In this document: in pieces, positions 1-7,398 of the stretch
Position numbering within the stretch: the first letter of the stretch is position 1
How the letters are laid out: every line of letters starts with the position of its first letter
Assembly (NCBI RefSeq): GCF_008014695.1
Contig: NZ_VOXE01000004.1
Span: forward strand, 1 to 64,000
DNA: 64,000 nt
Origin: Chryseobacterium sp.
GTDB taxonomy: Bacteria; Bacteroidota; Bacteroidia; Flavobacteriales; Weeksellaceae
Direction of reading: 5' to 3'
Notes under the pieces: model-generated
The model's input: the letters and a program-made list of their open reading frames with translations, nothing else
What the model was told of the DNA's origin: nothing
The model's database searches: none
Position numbers and translations under genes: made by a program

Positions 1-1
1 A

Positions 2-373
2 ATCAGCACTTCAGACCTGAAGGGGAAAGTGGTATTCATCAATTTCTGGGCATCCTGGTGTCCGCCATGCCGTGCGGAATTTCCGTCGATCCAAAAATTT
101 TATGATCAATACCGGTTCAACCCCGATGTTGTATTTTTAACCGTGAATTTGGATGATGAGGTGGCTTTAGGCAAAGCCTATCTTCAAAAGGAAAATTATA
201 CACTGCCGCTTTTGGTTCCGGAAGGCAATATCCCGGAAGTATACTTCAGCGGCTCACTGCCCACTACAGTGGTGCTGGATAAGACCGGAGCGGTACGACT
301 GCATCATGCGGGAATGGCTGATTACAGCAAGGCTTCATTTTACGAAGAAATAAATGCACTTTTAAAAGAATAA
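2..373 (+). CDS. TlpA-like thioredoxin-family protein, 5' partial
   Basis: The reading frame is open from the left edge, so the true start and any signal peptide lie outside the window. The visible part opens with the TlpA/ResA-type stretch SDLKGKVVFINFWASWCPPC, carrying a WCPPC redox motif, and has the cis-proline region SLPTTVVLDKTG typical of the thioredoxin fold. Family members reduce or exchange disulfides on periplasmic proteins such as apocytochromes. The next gene starts 2 bases after the stop, so the two are almost certainly cotranscribed. The DsrE-like neighbour makes a role in periplasmic thiol or sulfur chemistry plausible, but the substrate cannot be told. Confidence 0.85.
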   Translation: MSTSDLKGKVVFINFWASWCPPCRAEFPSIQKFYDQYRFNPDVVFLTVNLDDEVALGKAYLQKENYTLPLLVPEGNIPEVYFSGSLPTTVVLDKTGAVRLHHAGMADYSKASFYEEINALLKE

Positions 374-375
374 TC

Positions 376-828
376 ATGTTGAATTTAATTAAAACACTCT
401 TCATCATTCTTACCTTAACCAGCCTGCCAATGACCGCTCAAAATAAAAAGCATCAATTTAAGCCTGTGAAAGCGCAGTTAGCGGAATACAGGGCTTTATA
501 CGTACTGAATGAGAGCGACGAAACCAAAATAAAAGGAGTCATCAGGAACATCAGTAATGCAATGGATGACCCGCGCCTGAAAGGGAAACTGTATGTGGAA
601 CTGCTGGCTTTCGGTCCCGGAGTTGAACTGTACAGAAAAAAGAACGGATACGACAAACTGCTGATTCCCCTGAAAGAAAGAGGCGTTATTTTTGTACAGT
701 GCGAGAATACTTTGAAGGAAAAAAACATCCCGAAAGCGGACCTGTATGATTTTGTACGTTACACCCCAAGTGGAAATGGGGAAATCATTTTGCGGCAGTA
801 TGAAGGATGGGCGGTCGTAAAGCCCTAA
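376..828 (+). CDS. DsrE/DsrF-like family protein with signal peptide
   Basis: 150 residues. An N-terminal hydrophobic stretch ending near TAQ (about residues 1-21) looks like a signal peptide, so the protein is probably periplasmic. The rest reads as a DsrE-type alpha/beta fold: a strand-helix segment LYVELLAFGPGVELYRK, then RGVIFVQCENTLKEKNI with one Cys where many DsrE proteins carry their sulfur-handling cysteine, and a C-terminal GEIILRQYEGWAVVKP. DsrE proteins move sulfane sulfur as persulfides in sulfur-oxidation or sulfur-relay pathways. It follows the TlpA-like gene by 2 bases. The role here is inferred from fold and neighbours only. Confidence 0.75.
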   Translation: MLNLIKTLFIILTLTSLPMTAQNKKHQFKPVKAQLAEYRALYVLNESDETKIKGVIRNISNAMDDPRLKGKLYVELLAFGPGVELYRKKNGYDKLLIPLKERGVIFVQCENTLKEKNIPKADLYDFVRYTPSGNGEIILRQYEGWAVVKP

Positions 829-918
829 CGATTCAAGGGACTGGCTGACAGAACTTTTCCTGATCACAGAAACAGCTATCATCAAAATAATAAACCCCAA
901 TATAAGGGGTTAAATCAG

Positions 919-967
919 AGCGGAAACATAACGGGTAGACCTGACGTGTTTCCGCTTTACTTTTTAT
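919..967 (+). terminator. Rho-independent terminator after the DsrE-like gene
   Basis: A perfect 10-bp stem, AGCGGAAACA (919-928) with TGTTTCCGCT (947-956), closes an 18-nt loop and is followed by a T-rich tail. A smaller stem AACCCC/GGGGTT lies just upstream at 893-911. It would end the TlpA-DsrE transcript. Between it and the convergent gene at 1134 (968-1133) no further gene or motif was recognised. Confidence 0.6.
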
Positions 968-1133
968 CATCACTACTGGACGAAGCGTAATGCAAACTCA
1001 CCACGCCGGAACCAAATGCGATCATGGCTACTGTTCTTCTTCCACGCCAGGAAATTTCATTCATTTGCCTGATGTTCAGTAATATGGCCTGTTTTTTTTA
1101 CAGGGTGAATCATCAAATGATCCTTTTTAGTGT

Positions 1134-2561
1134 TCAGACCAGGGAAAAAGTTTGAAGATCACCCGTTTTACCGATTTTATTTTCACTCAGATACATTTCC
1201 ATCGCTTCTACCGCTTTTAGCGGCAGGTTTAGCCTGTTTATTCCCAATCCTTCAGGAACACCCTGCACCGTAACAAATGCCGCTTTATACACCTGGTCTT
1301 TTGCCAATACTCCATCACCGACAAATATCTGCTGAATGCGGTGCCGTTTTGGATTTTCAATTCTCATCTTTACGGAAATTCCGAGGCATCTTTTTATATA
1401 GCCCCCCATCTGTTTCATGGGATCAGCAGAAAAGGTGCGTTCCAGATTTTCTTCCAGCATTCTTATTATTTCACCTCCAGTTAAATCGAGCGTAGAAACT
1501 TCGGGATTCATAGGAATGATGTTGAACAAATCCCATTTTGTTATTGGACCTTTGGGGATAGGAACGCCGTATCGCCAACCGTTTGAAAAAGCAACATCGG
1601 CCTTGCTTACTGATTTTATTGATGCCAGCAAAAGATCATCCATTGTGGATGATAAGGTGTTGTACCGGTGTAATACATTTCCGGTTGTGCCCAATATTTC
1701 CTGTTTCAGATGCTGAAATGGCTGCATAATTTGGGACACGGTATTTTCCATTTCAATGTCAGGATCAATATCTTCATTGACAGTAATCAGTTGATATCCG
1801 TAATCGACAATGGTTTGCTGTTCGACATTAAGATCCAGACGACCGACAAAAGAACCATGGCAGCCACACTGAATCACAACAGTATTATTAATTTTAACCG
1901 CTTCGTATAATCGGTTATGGGTGTGTGCACTTAAACAGACATCAATGCCTGAAACTTTTGAAAGCAACTCTGCATCCTGTGGAAACCCATTGTGTGAAAG
2001 AAGGATAATAAGTTGTGCGCCTTCGGCTTTCACCCGCTGAACCATTACCGGTAATTCTTCTGTTCCGTCTGTAATTTTCAGGCCTTCACTGAAGTGTTCG
2101 GGCATTGTTTTATCAATGATATTGGAGCAGATTCCGATAACGGCAATTTTCAGCCCTTCCACATCTGTGATGATATACGGTGGAAGGAATAATGAACCGT
2201 CATCTTTGTACACATTGATTCCCAGAATGGGATAATTTAATTGACCCGCAAGCTTTTTCAGCTGTTCCGGACCATAGGCAAAATCCCAGTGACCTACCAT
2301 CGCACTGAGTCCCATTTTGTTTAAAACAGGAATTACTGCTTCTCCTTTAGATTGAATCAAAGGTAAAGTACCGTGAAAAGTATCGCCGCCGTCAAAGACC
2401 AAGGTATTTGGGTTCTTTTTGCGTAAGTCCTTTAAAACGGTAGCAATCCGGGAATACCCACCTGAAGTGGTAATGATTTCTTTTCCTCCTTCATAAAACA
2501 ATTCAGGATGCGGTTCCAGATAGCCGTGAACATCATTGATGTAGGCGATTGATAATTTCAT
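1134..2561 (-). CDS. SoxB-like/5'-nucleotidase-family metallophosphoesterase, cytoplasmic
   Basis: 475 residues from the ATG at 2561; an in-frame upstream start would add 12 unlikely residues, and TAAAAAATATG precedes the chosen ATG. It has an N-terminal calcineurin-like phosphoesterase domain with metal ligands in NDVHG (D10, H12), FDGGDTFHG (D57-D60), LSHNG (about 188-192) and AHTHN (about 212-216), then a 5'-nucleotidase C-terminal domain. Where UshA-type enzymes have GNHEFD it has VGHWDFAYG, the variant seen in SoxB thiosulfohydrolases. SoxB is exported by Tat, but no signal peptide is present here, so it probably acts in the cytoplasm. Either a nucleotidase or a sulfur ester hydrolase is possible; the DsrE, rhodanese and thioredoxin genes nearby favour sulfur. 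Confidence 0.8.
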   Translation of the reverse strand: MKLSIAYINDVHGYLEPHPELFYEGGKEIITTSGGYSRIATVLKDLRKKNPNTLVFDGGDTFHGTLPLIQSKGEAVIPVLNKMGLSAMVGHWDFAYGPEQLKKLAGQLNYPILGINVYKDDGSLFLPPYIITDVEGLKIAVIGICSNIIDKTMPEHFSEGLKITDGTEELPVMVQRVKAEGAQLIILLSHNGFPQDAELLSKVSGIDVCLSAHTHNRLYEAVKINNTVVIQCGCHGSFVGRLDLNVEQQTIVDYGYQLITVNEDIDPDIEMENTVSQIMQPFQHLKQEILGTTGNVLHRYNTLSSTMDDLLLASIKSVSKADVAFSNGWRYGVPIPKGPITKWDLFNIIPMNPEVSTLDLTGGEIIRMLEENLERTFSADPMKQMGGYIKRCLGISVKMRIENPKRHRIQQIFVGDGVLAKDQVYKAAFVTVQGVPEGLGINRLNLPLKAVEAMEMYLSENKIGKTGDLQTFSLV

Positions 2562-2747
2562 ATTTTTTAACGTTATGTTACCTCTACCCAGTAACAATTA
2601 AATACATTTATTATACCTTTTGGTTAAGATTATAAAGCAACAAATCGCAAGTCTTATTTCTATATATTACTCACCGTAGCAATGATTATTTTCCGAAACT
2701 GACCGGTCTTCAGAGCTGTTGCAAAGCGTGAAGAGATTGTAATTTAT

Positions 2748-2987
2748 TTATTTTGAAAGCGGTTTCTTTACTTCCTCTTCAGGTACAAAACAAAGGTTGT
2801 CCCAAACTACTTCACTATGTCGGTACAGTTTTAAACCGGAAGCGTAGAACATTCATCGCTTTGCAAGCTCAGTATTTTTATCGGCGTTGATTCTTACAAT
2901 TTTAACTTTATCGGGCATTTCCGTTGCCATTTTTTTGCAAGTTGCTGTTCACACATCCACAATTTGTGCGCCTTCAGTTTTATCCAC
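2748..2987 (-). pseudogene. Decayed thioredoxin gene
   Basis: Read on the minus strand, this stretch gives broken thioredoxin-like pieces: GAQIVDV then a stop, QQLAKKMATEMPDKVKIVRI and NADKNTELAKR, then TGA where thioredoxins usually have Trp, then LYRHSEVVWDNL and FVPEEEVKKPLSK with a final TAA at 2748. The active-site WCxxC region is deleted and at least one frameshift is needed. It directly follows the rhodanese gene, so it was probably once the last gene of a rhodanese-thioredoxin operon. The wider gap 2598-2747 shows nothing else. Confidence 0.7.
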
Positions 2988-3305
2988 TTAATATGATAAT
3001 TTAGCGTTCAAACTGCTCCATCCTCCGCCATTGTGTACATTCCCGTAACCGTTATTCTGGAGAATGGTTTTTGCAGTGGCACTTCTCATTCCCGATGCGC
3101 AGCACGTAATGATCGGTTTGTCCTTATTTTTTAATTTTGAAAGGTTGCTGTGAAGCTGATCAACAGGAATATTGACGGAGTTTTTAATATGTCCGTCAGC
3201 ATATTCGTTTTTGCTTCTTACATCAAGAATAACAGCACCTTGCTTTACAAGATCTGCATAATCGGTTTTATCCATACCGAAAAGGTTTTTTATTGCATCT
3301 AACAT
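2988..3305 (-). CDS. Rhodanese-like sulfurtransferase, single domain
   Basis: 105 residues, one rhodanese domain with no signal peptide, like the cytoplasmic GlpE type. Visible signatures are ILDVRSKNEYADGHI near the N-terminus and the active loop CCASGMRSA (catalytic Cys about residue 69) followed by GYGNVHNGGGW. Such proteins accept sulfane sulfur on the loop cysteine and pass it to cyanide, thioredoxin or other thiols. A -7 box TACTTTTG on the minus strand at 3332-3339 gives it its own promoter, 66 bases downstream of the Crp/Fnr gene. A decayed thioredoxin gene follows immediately. Confidence 0.9.
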   Translation of the reverse strand: MLDAIKNLFGMDKTDYADLVKQGAVILDVRSKNEYADGHIKNSVNIPVDQLHSNLSKLKNKDKPIITCCASGMRSATAKTILQNNGYGNVHNGGGWSSLNAKLSY

Positions 3306-3331
3306 TGTTGTTTTATTTAAAATTAATGATG

Positions 3332-3339
3332 CAAAAGTA
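3332..3339 (-). promoter_or_regulatory. Bacteroidota -7 promoter element for the rhodanese gene
   Basis: TACTTTTG on the minus strand fits TAnnTTTG and lies 27 bases upstream of the rhodanese start. No clear -33 element was identified. Confidence 0.45.
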
Positions 3340-3371
3340 CAGTCTTTGTAACACCGTGTCAGTGATGTCAG

Positions 3372-3980
3372 TTACAGAAGGGTAATTTTATTTCGGGAAA
3401 GTTTTATTTTGCCCTCGGTTTCTATCTGTTTCAGCACGCGGCTTACCGCTTCTCTCGTAATGCCGAGCTCGTCTGCAAGCTGCTGATGCGTAACAGAAAG
3501 TTCTTTAGATTTATACAGCTGTGATTTCTGATCTAATAAATATAAAAGTCTGACATCTACTTTTTGGAAAGCAATGGAGTTTACCATGGTTACCAAATCC
3601 TCAAACCGCTTGTGATACAACTGGAAAACAAAAGTAGACCATTCCGGATATTTTGTCAGCCATTCCTTGCCTTTTGAAAGTGACAGCATCAGAATTTCAG
3701 CATCCTCTTCCACAATAGCCTTGACTTTGGATGTGTCCTGGGCAAGTCCTGAAAGTATGGATGAAATACAGCTTTCTCCGGGAGTTAGGTAATACAAAAG
3801 GATTTCTCTTCCATCTTCTTCAGTTCTTACCACCTTAACACTTCCCGACATTACCAGCGGAATGTAATTTACGTAGGAATTAATATCCAAAATAACCGAA
3901 CCTGCAGGAAAGTGTTTCAGATCGCGGCTCGCTGAAATCTCTTTTTTGAATTCCGGATCTGCTATATCATAAATATTCAT
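3372..3980 (-). CDS. Crp/Fnr-family transcriptional regulator
   Basis: About 202 residues from the ATG at 3980; a TTG two codons upstream is less likely. An N-terminal cyclic-nucleotide-binding-type beta barrel (FPAGSVILDINSYVNYIPLV, then REILLYYLTPGESC) is followed by a dimer helix and a C-terminal winged helix with the recognition segment VTHQQLADELGITREAVSRV. There is no FNR-type Cys cluster, so it is not an obvious iron-sulfur sensor. It lies upstream of rhodanese and the decayed thioredoxin on the same strand and may control them. TATATTTG at 3984-3991 ends 3 bases before the ATG, so a leaderless transcript is possible. The effector is unknown. Confidence 0.88.
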   Translation of the reverse strand: MNIYDIADPEFKKEISASRDLKHFPAGSVILDINSYVNYIPLVMSGSVKVVRTEEDGREILLYYLTPGESCISSILSGLAQDTSKVKAIVEEDAEILMLSLSKGKEWLTKYPEWSTFVFQLYHKRFEDLVTMVNSIAFQKVDVRLLYLLDQKSQLYKSKELSVTHQQLADELGITREAVSRVLKQIETEGKIKLSRNKITLL

Positions 3981-4095
3981 GTTCAAATATAAATATATTT
4001 GGTGGAAAGCGCAGCAAACGGTTCAGCACTTAAATGAAGCATTCTGGTTTCTTTTCTAAAAAATGTAATTTTATTCTGTTTTTCAAATAAATTTG

Positions 4096-4103
4096 TATTT
4101 TTG
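4096..4103 (+). promoter_or_regulatory. -7 promoter element upstream of the fluoride riboswitch
   Basis: TATTTTTG matches TAnnTTTG and ends 6 bases before the first base of the riboswitch stem, the right distance for a transcript that begins with the aptamer. A convincing -33 element was not found. Confidence 0.5.
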
Positions 4104-4109
4104 CTCCCG

Positions 4110-4163
4110 AAGGAAATGGTGTTCTTCCTTACCCAACCGCCGTAAAACGCTGATGACGCCTGA
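4110..4163 (+). promoter_or_regulatory. Fluoride riboswitch (crcB motif)
   Basis: The sequence fits the crcB-motif aptamer. A 6-bp stem AAGGAA (4110-4115) with TTCCTT (4125-4130) encloses ATGGTGTTC. GGTGT (4118-4122) pairs with ACGCC (4156-4160) as the second helix, and the conserved 3' block GCTGATGACGCCTG (4149-4162) is intact. These riboswitches bind fluoride with magnesium and switch on fluoride exporters. The downstream genes encode a CLC-F antiporter and DUF190, both known partners of this motif, which supports the call strongly. Confidence 0.92.
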
Positions 4164-4192
4164 TTAAGAGAATGTTTATACATGTAATCAGG
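4159..4192 (+). promoter_or_regulatory. Hairpin that can mask the ribosome binding site of the fluoride antiporter gene
   Basis: CCTGATTA (4159-4166) is a perfect inverted repeat of TAATCAGG (4185-4192). The 3' arm carries the AGG of the AGGA Shine-Dalgarno-like sequence just before the ATG at 4199, and the 5' arm shares CC 4159-4160 with the aptamer's second helix. Fluoride binding would therefore compete with this hairpin and free the ribosome binding site. There is no T-tract, so translation control fits better than termination. Confidence 0.6.
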
Positions 4193-4198
4193 ATAATT

Positions 4199-5521
4199 AT
4201 GACTAAAAATCAACAGTCAAAAATCAGCAGCAGAAAAGCGCGGCTCCAAACAAAAATGTTTTTTCGGAAATTTCCCGCGATCATCTATGTCGCAAAATGG
4301 CTCGTGATCAGTACCCTTATCGGGATATGTGTAGGTTCTGTTTCCGCGGGTTTTCTGCAGTCGCTGAACTGGGCGACCGATTTCAGGGAAGACCATTTAT
4401 GGCTAATTGTTTTTTTGCCGGTCGGAGGGCTTCTTATTGGGCTGCTCTACAATTATCTTGGTCAGGATATTGAAGCAGGAAATAATCTACTCATCGACAG
4501 TATTCATAACCCCCGGGAAATCCTCCCCTTCAGGATGGCTCCTTTTGTTTATCTCGGAACCATTGCGACCCATTTCTTCGGCGGTTCAGCCGGCCGGGAA
4601 GGGACAGCCTTACAGATGGCAGGTGCTATTGCAGACCAATTTACCAAACCATTTAAACTTTCGGCACCGGAGCGGAAAATTCTGATGATCGCCGCCATTG
4701 CCGCAGGTTTCGGCTCTGTATTCGGCACCCCACTGGCGGGTGCGCTCTTCGGTCTGGAAGTTTTTTTAATAGGAAAAATAAAGTATGATGCCATTTTTCC
4801 GGCTTTTGCCGCGGCCATACTTGCAGATCTCGTAACGGACCTCTGGCAGGTGCAACATACCCATTATCATATTGATTTTATTCCCAAATTAGAAGCCCTC
4901 CCGATCCTTTACAGCATCGCGGCAGGAATTGTCTTCGGACTTTGTGCCGCTTCATTCAGCAAAATCATCCATTGGGCCACTGCGCTATTCAAATCCAACA
5001 TCTCTTTTCCGCCACTGCGTCCTTTAATCGGAGGAATAATTGTGGCCGCTGCCGTGTTTATTGCAGGAACAACCAAATACATAGGGCTCGGAATTCCAGT
5101 GATCGTACACTCTTTTGAAGAACAACTGCCATTCTATGACTTTGTTCTCAAAATGGCATTTACAGTCGTTACCCTTGCAGCCGGATTTAAAGGTGGTGAA
5201 GTGACGCCCCTCTTTTTTATCGGGGCGACTTTAGGGAGTGCGCTGTCTGTCTTTATTCCTTTGCCTACAGGTCTTCTGGCAGGAATGGGATTTGTAGCCG
5301 TTTTTGCAGGAGCAACCAACACTCCTCTCGCATGTATGCTGATGGGGATAGAACTGTTCGGTGCCGAAAGCGGTATCTACATGGCAATTGCCTGTGTAGT
5401 CTCCTACCTGCTTTCAGGCCATAACAGTATTTACGGAAAACAGATCATAGGGCAGCCCAAACATATCAGATACCACCATTACGAAGGTAAAATCATTCAC
5501 GAAAAAAAAGATCATGAGTAA
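4199..5521 (+). CDS. CLC-F type fluoride/proton antiporter
   Basis: About 440 residues from ATG 4199, chosen because it has AGGA at a good distance and lies outside the riboswitch, unlike an ATG at 4172. It is a polytopic CLC-family protein. In place of the chloride-selective GSGIP loop it has GNNLLI (about residue 94), a hallmark of the fluoride-selective CLC-F clade, followed by GREGT (about 132) with the gating glutamate and a late helix AAGFKGGEVTPLFFIGATLG. It exports fluoride in exchange for protons across the inner membrane. The fluoride riboswitch upstream makes the substrate nearly certain. The DUF190 gene overlaps its end by 8 bases (ATGAGTAA). Confidence 0.93.
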   Translation: MTKNQQSKISSRKARLQTKMFFRKFPAIIYVAKWLVISTLIGICVGSVSAGFLQSLNWATDFREDHLWLIVFLPVGGLLIGLLYNYLGQDIEAGNNLLIDSIHNPREILPFRMAPFVYLGTIATHFFGGSAGREGTALQMAGAIADQFTKPFKLSAPERKILMIAAIAAGFGSVFGTPLAGALFGLEVFLIGKIKYDAIFPAFAAAILADLVTDLWQVQHTHYHIDFIPKLEALPILYSIAAGIVFGLCAASFSKIIHWATALFKSNISFPPLRPLIGGIIVAAAVFIAGTTKYIGLGIPVIVHSFEEQLPFYDFVLKMAFTVVTLAAGFKGGEVTPLFFIGATLGSALSVFIPLPTGLLAGMGFVAVFAGATNTPLACMLMGIELFGAESGIYMAIACVVSYLLSGHNSIYGKQIIGQPKHIRYHHYEGKIIHEKKDHE

Positions 5522-5864
5522 AAAATTCAGCGTTTTGAGAATTTATTTTGAATTCGGTAAGAAAGTGGAAACCCACGGATTTTGGAAAAAAATGTGGCAC
5601 AGCTCCCTGAAGGAATATTTACTGAAAAAAGCCAAAGAAAGCGACATTAAACAGGCTCTGTATTTTGAGGCAAAATCAGGCTATCTGAACTTTGAGGATA
5701 TCAAAAACCATCATTCGGAAGTTCCGCATATGCACCATCCTATTTGTCTGGAATTGATTGATACAGATGAGAAAATAAAAGAATTCCTGGAAACAAACCG
5801 CGAAACTCTAAATGGGGTTAAAGCGATCATCATCAATCGGGATTCCGAAATATTCTTTCATTAA
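5514..5864 (+). CDS. DUF190 family protein
   Basis: 116 residues, soluble, with no signal peptide or membrane segment. It keeps the DUF190 outline: a first strand VLRIYFEF, a helix KEYLLKKAKESDIKQALYFE where others bind the next subunit, then ICLELIDTDEKIKEFLETNRETLNGVKAIII. DUF190 is PII-like in fold and is often found beside crcB or CLC-F genes under fluoride riboswitches. Its start overlaps the antiporter stop, so it is translationally coupled and under the same riboswitch. The biochemical role is not known; an accessory or regulatory subunit for fluoride export is the natural guess. Confidence 0.8.
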   Translation: MSKKFSVLRIYFEFGKKVETHGFWKKMWHSSLKEYLLKKAKESDIKQALYFEAKSGYLNFEDIKNHHSEVPHMHHPICLELIDTDEKIKEFLETNRETLNGVKAIIINRDSEIFFH

Positions 5865-6117
5865 CCACTAAAAAATACTGATGAAAATTACAAAAATACA
5901 CGCCGGATAAATGCCGGAGCGATTGGTAACATTTTTGTATGCAGGTAAGCCCAACGTCAATATTGGATTATCTTACCCCTTCACTTTACTGCATCTGGTT
6001 TAAATCTCGGTGATTTATTTAGTGTGCTGTCAACGTACCGGTTTGTACAAAAGGTTTTCAGCAGCCAGTTTAACTCATCAGAAAAAAAGAATAAAAACAC
6101 AACTAAAATACGGAACT

Positions 6118-7221
6118 ATGCAATCAAACACCACTGAAAATTTATACAGATCTCTTGTAAAAGTGATCTTGCTGACTGCAGGTTTGGTCATCCTGATATG
6201 GTTTCTGTATCAGATTTTAAGTGTGCTGCTTTTGCTGCTGTTAGCCATAGTGCTGGCTCTTATCATCAATAATCCCGTAACCTGGCTGGAGAAAAAGAAG
6301 GTAAAACGGGCATGGGGTTCTTTAATGGTATTCGGAACGATATTGTTGACGCTCATCGTATTGGGCTGGTTCATCGGCCCGAAAATCAGTGAACAGACCT
6401 CCGGTCTGTTCAGGGATTTACCGGAGTACGGGAAAAGTTTATCCGGCACAGTGAGTTCCTGGTTCAGTGATTATCCGGATATACAGAAAAAAATAGAAAT
6501 CGATGCGGAAAGTATTTCCGAATCCTTGCCCTCTGTTCCGAAAGCGCTTGTGAAGATCGGGAATTTCTCCCTTTCCTTAGTGGGAGGATTGGTGGTACTG
6601 ATTGTTTTTATCAGTATGGTGATCTACGCGGTGGCCGACCCCCGCCCGCTCGTTGAGTTATACCTGTCGGTGTTTCCGCCGGCACAGCGGGGTAAAGCCG
6701 TGGCTGCACTTTCAAAAACATCTGTGATGTTGGGGGGTTGGATTAAGGCCAATTTAATCGGCGGAACTATTGAAGCCGTTTTGGTGACAACATTTTTAAG
6801 CATAATGGATGTGCCCGGAGCATTTGTGTGGGGAGCCCTCGCCCTGTTTGCGGAATTGATTCCGAAGATCGGCTTTTACATCATGTCCATCCCGCCCATA
6901 TTGGTGGCTCTGACCGTAGATCCGGTTACAGCTCTTTGGGTGACCGTTTTCTTTCTGGCCTTAAACGAAATAATGGGTGATATGGTCATGCCAAAGTTAC
7001 GTTCCTCCACGATGAACATTCATCCGGTATCGACCCTTTTTCTTCTGCTTGCCATGGGTTCAGCCTTCGGCTTCCTGGGAGCCCTGATGGCGACCCCTTT
7101 TGCCGCCATTATTAAATCGTATTACGAAGCGTTTTACCTCAGCAGATTTCCCAAAGACCACAAAATGGAGGAGCACATTGAAGACGTGATCCAGCAGAAA
7201 ATACAGCCGGAAAAAGAGTGA
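6118..7221 (+). CDS. AI-2E family transporter (PerM/YdiK-like permease)
   Basis: About 367 residues from the ATG at 6118 (MQSNTTENLYRS). An upstream in-frame ATG at 6010 would add 36 non-conserved residues. There are two N-terminal membrane helices including a Leu-rich LSVLLLLLLAIVLALIINNP, a polar middle segment, then several helices with GAFVWGALALFAELIPKIG and NEIMGDMVMPKLRSSTMNIHP, which are characteristic of the family. Members are trimeric or pentameric permeases; AI-2, ion or polyamine export has been proposed for different ones. The 253 bases between DUF190 and this gene hold nothing clear. Confidence 0.88.
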   Translation: MQSNTTENLYRSLVKVILLTAGLVILIWFLYQILSVLLLLLLAIVLALIINNPVTWLEKKKVKRAWGSLMVFGTILLTLIVLGWFIGPKISEQTSGLFRDLPEYGKSLSGTVSSWFSDYPDIQKKIEIDAESISESLPSVPKALVKIGNFSLSLVGGLVVLIVFISMVIYAVADPRPLVELYLSVFPPAQRGKAVAALSKTSVMLGGWIKANLIGGTIEAVLVTTFLSIMDVPGAFVWGALALFAELIPKIGFYIMSIPPILVALTVDPVTALWVTVFFLALNEIMGDMVMPKLRSSTMNIHPVSTLFLLLAMGSAFGFLGALMATPFAAIIKSYYEAFYLSRFPKDHKMEEHIEDVIQQKIQPEKE

Positions 7222-7398
7222 CAAAGATTGAAAAGTGCAGTAAGAAATCAACAAGCGCAGATTATTTGCCCCTAAAAAAGGGTGTCATTTACCGGTCAGC
7301 GCGGTTGAATTGCGACAGCTACCTTTAAGAAATCTGTTGGCAATGGCACTCACGGTCAGCCCGGATTCTTTAAACGCAGATGGTGCGAAGATTTGCAG

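Noticed and set aside
496-900. A 134-codon minus-strand frame over the DsrE-like gene
   Set aside because: Antisense to a gene with a clear signal peptide and family pattern.
5865-6117. Possible gene remnant reading NVNIGLSYPFTLLHLV on the plus strand
   Set aside because: Too short and interrupted by stops; no family match could be supported.
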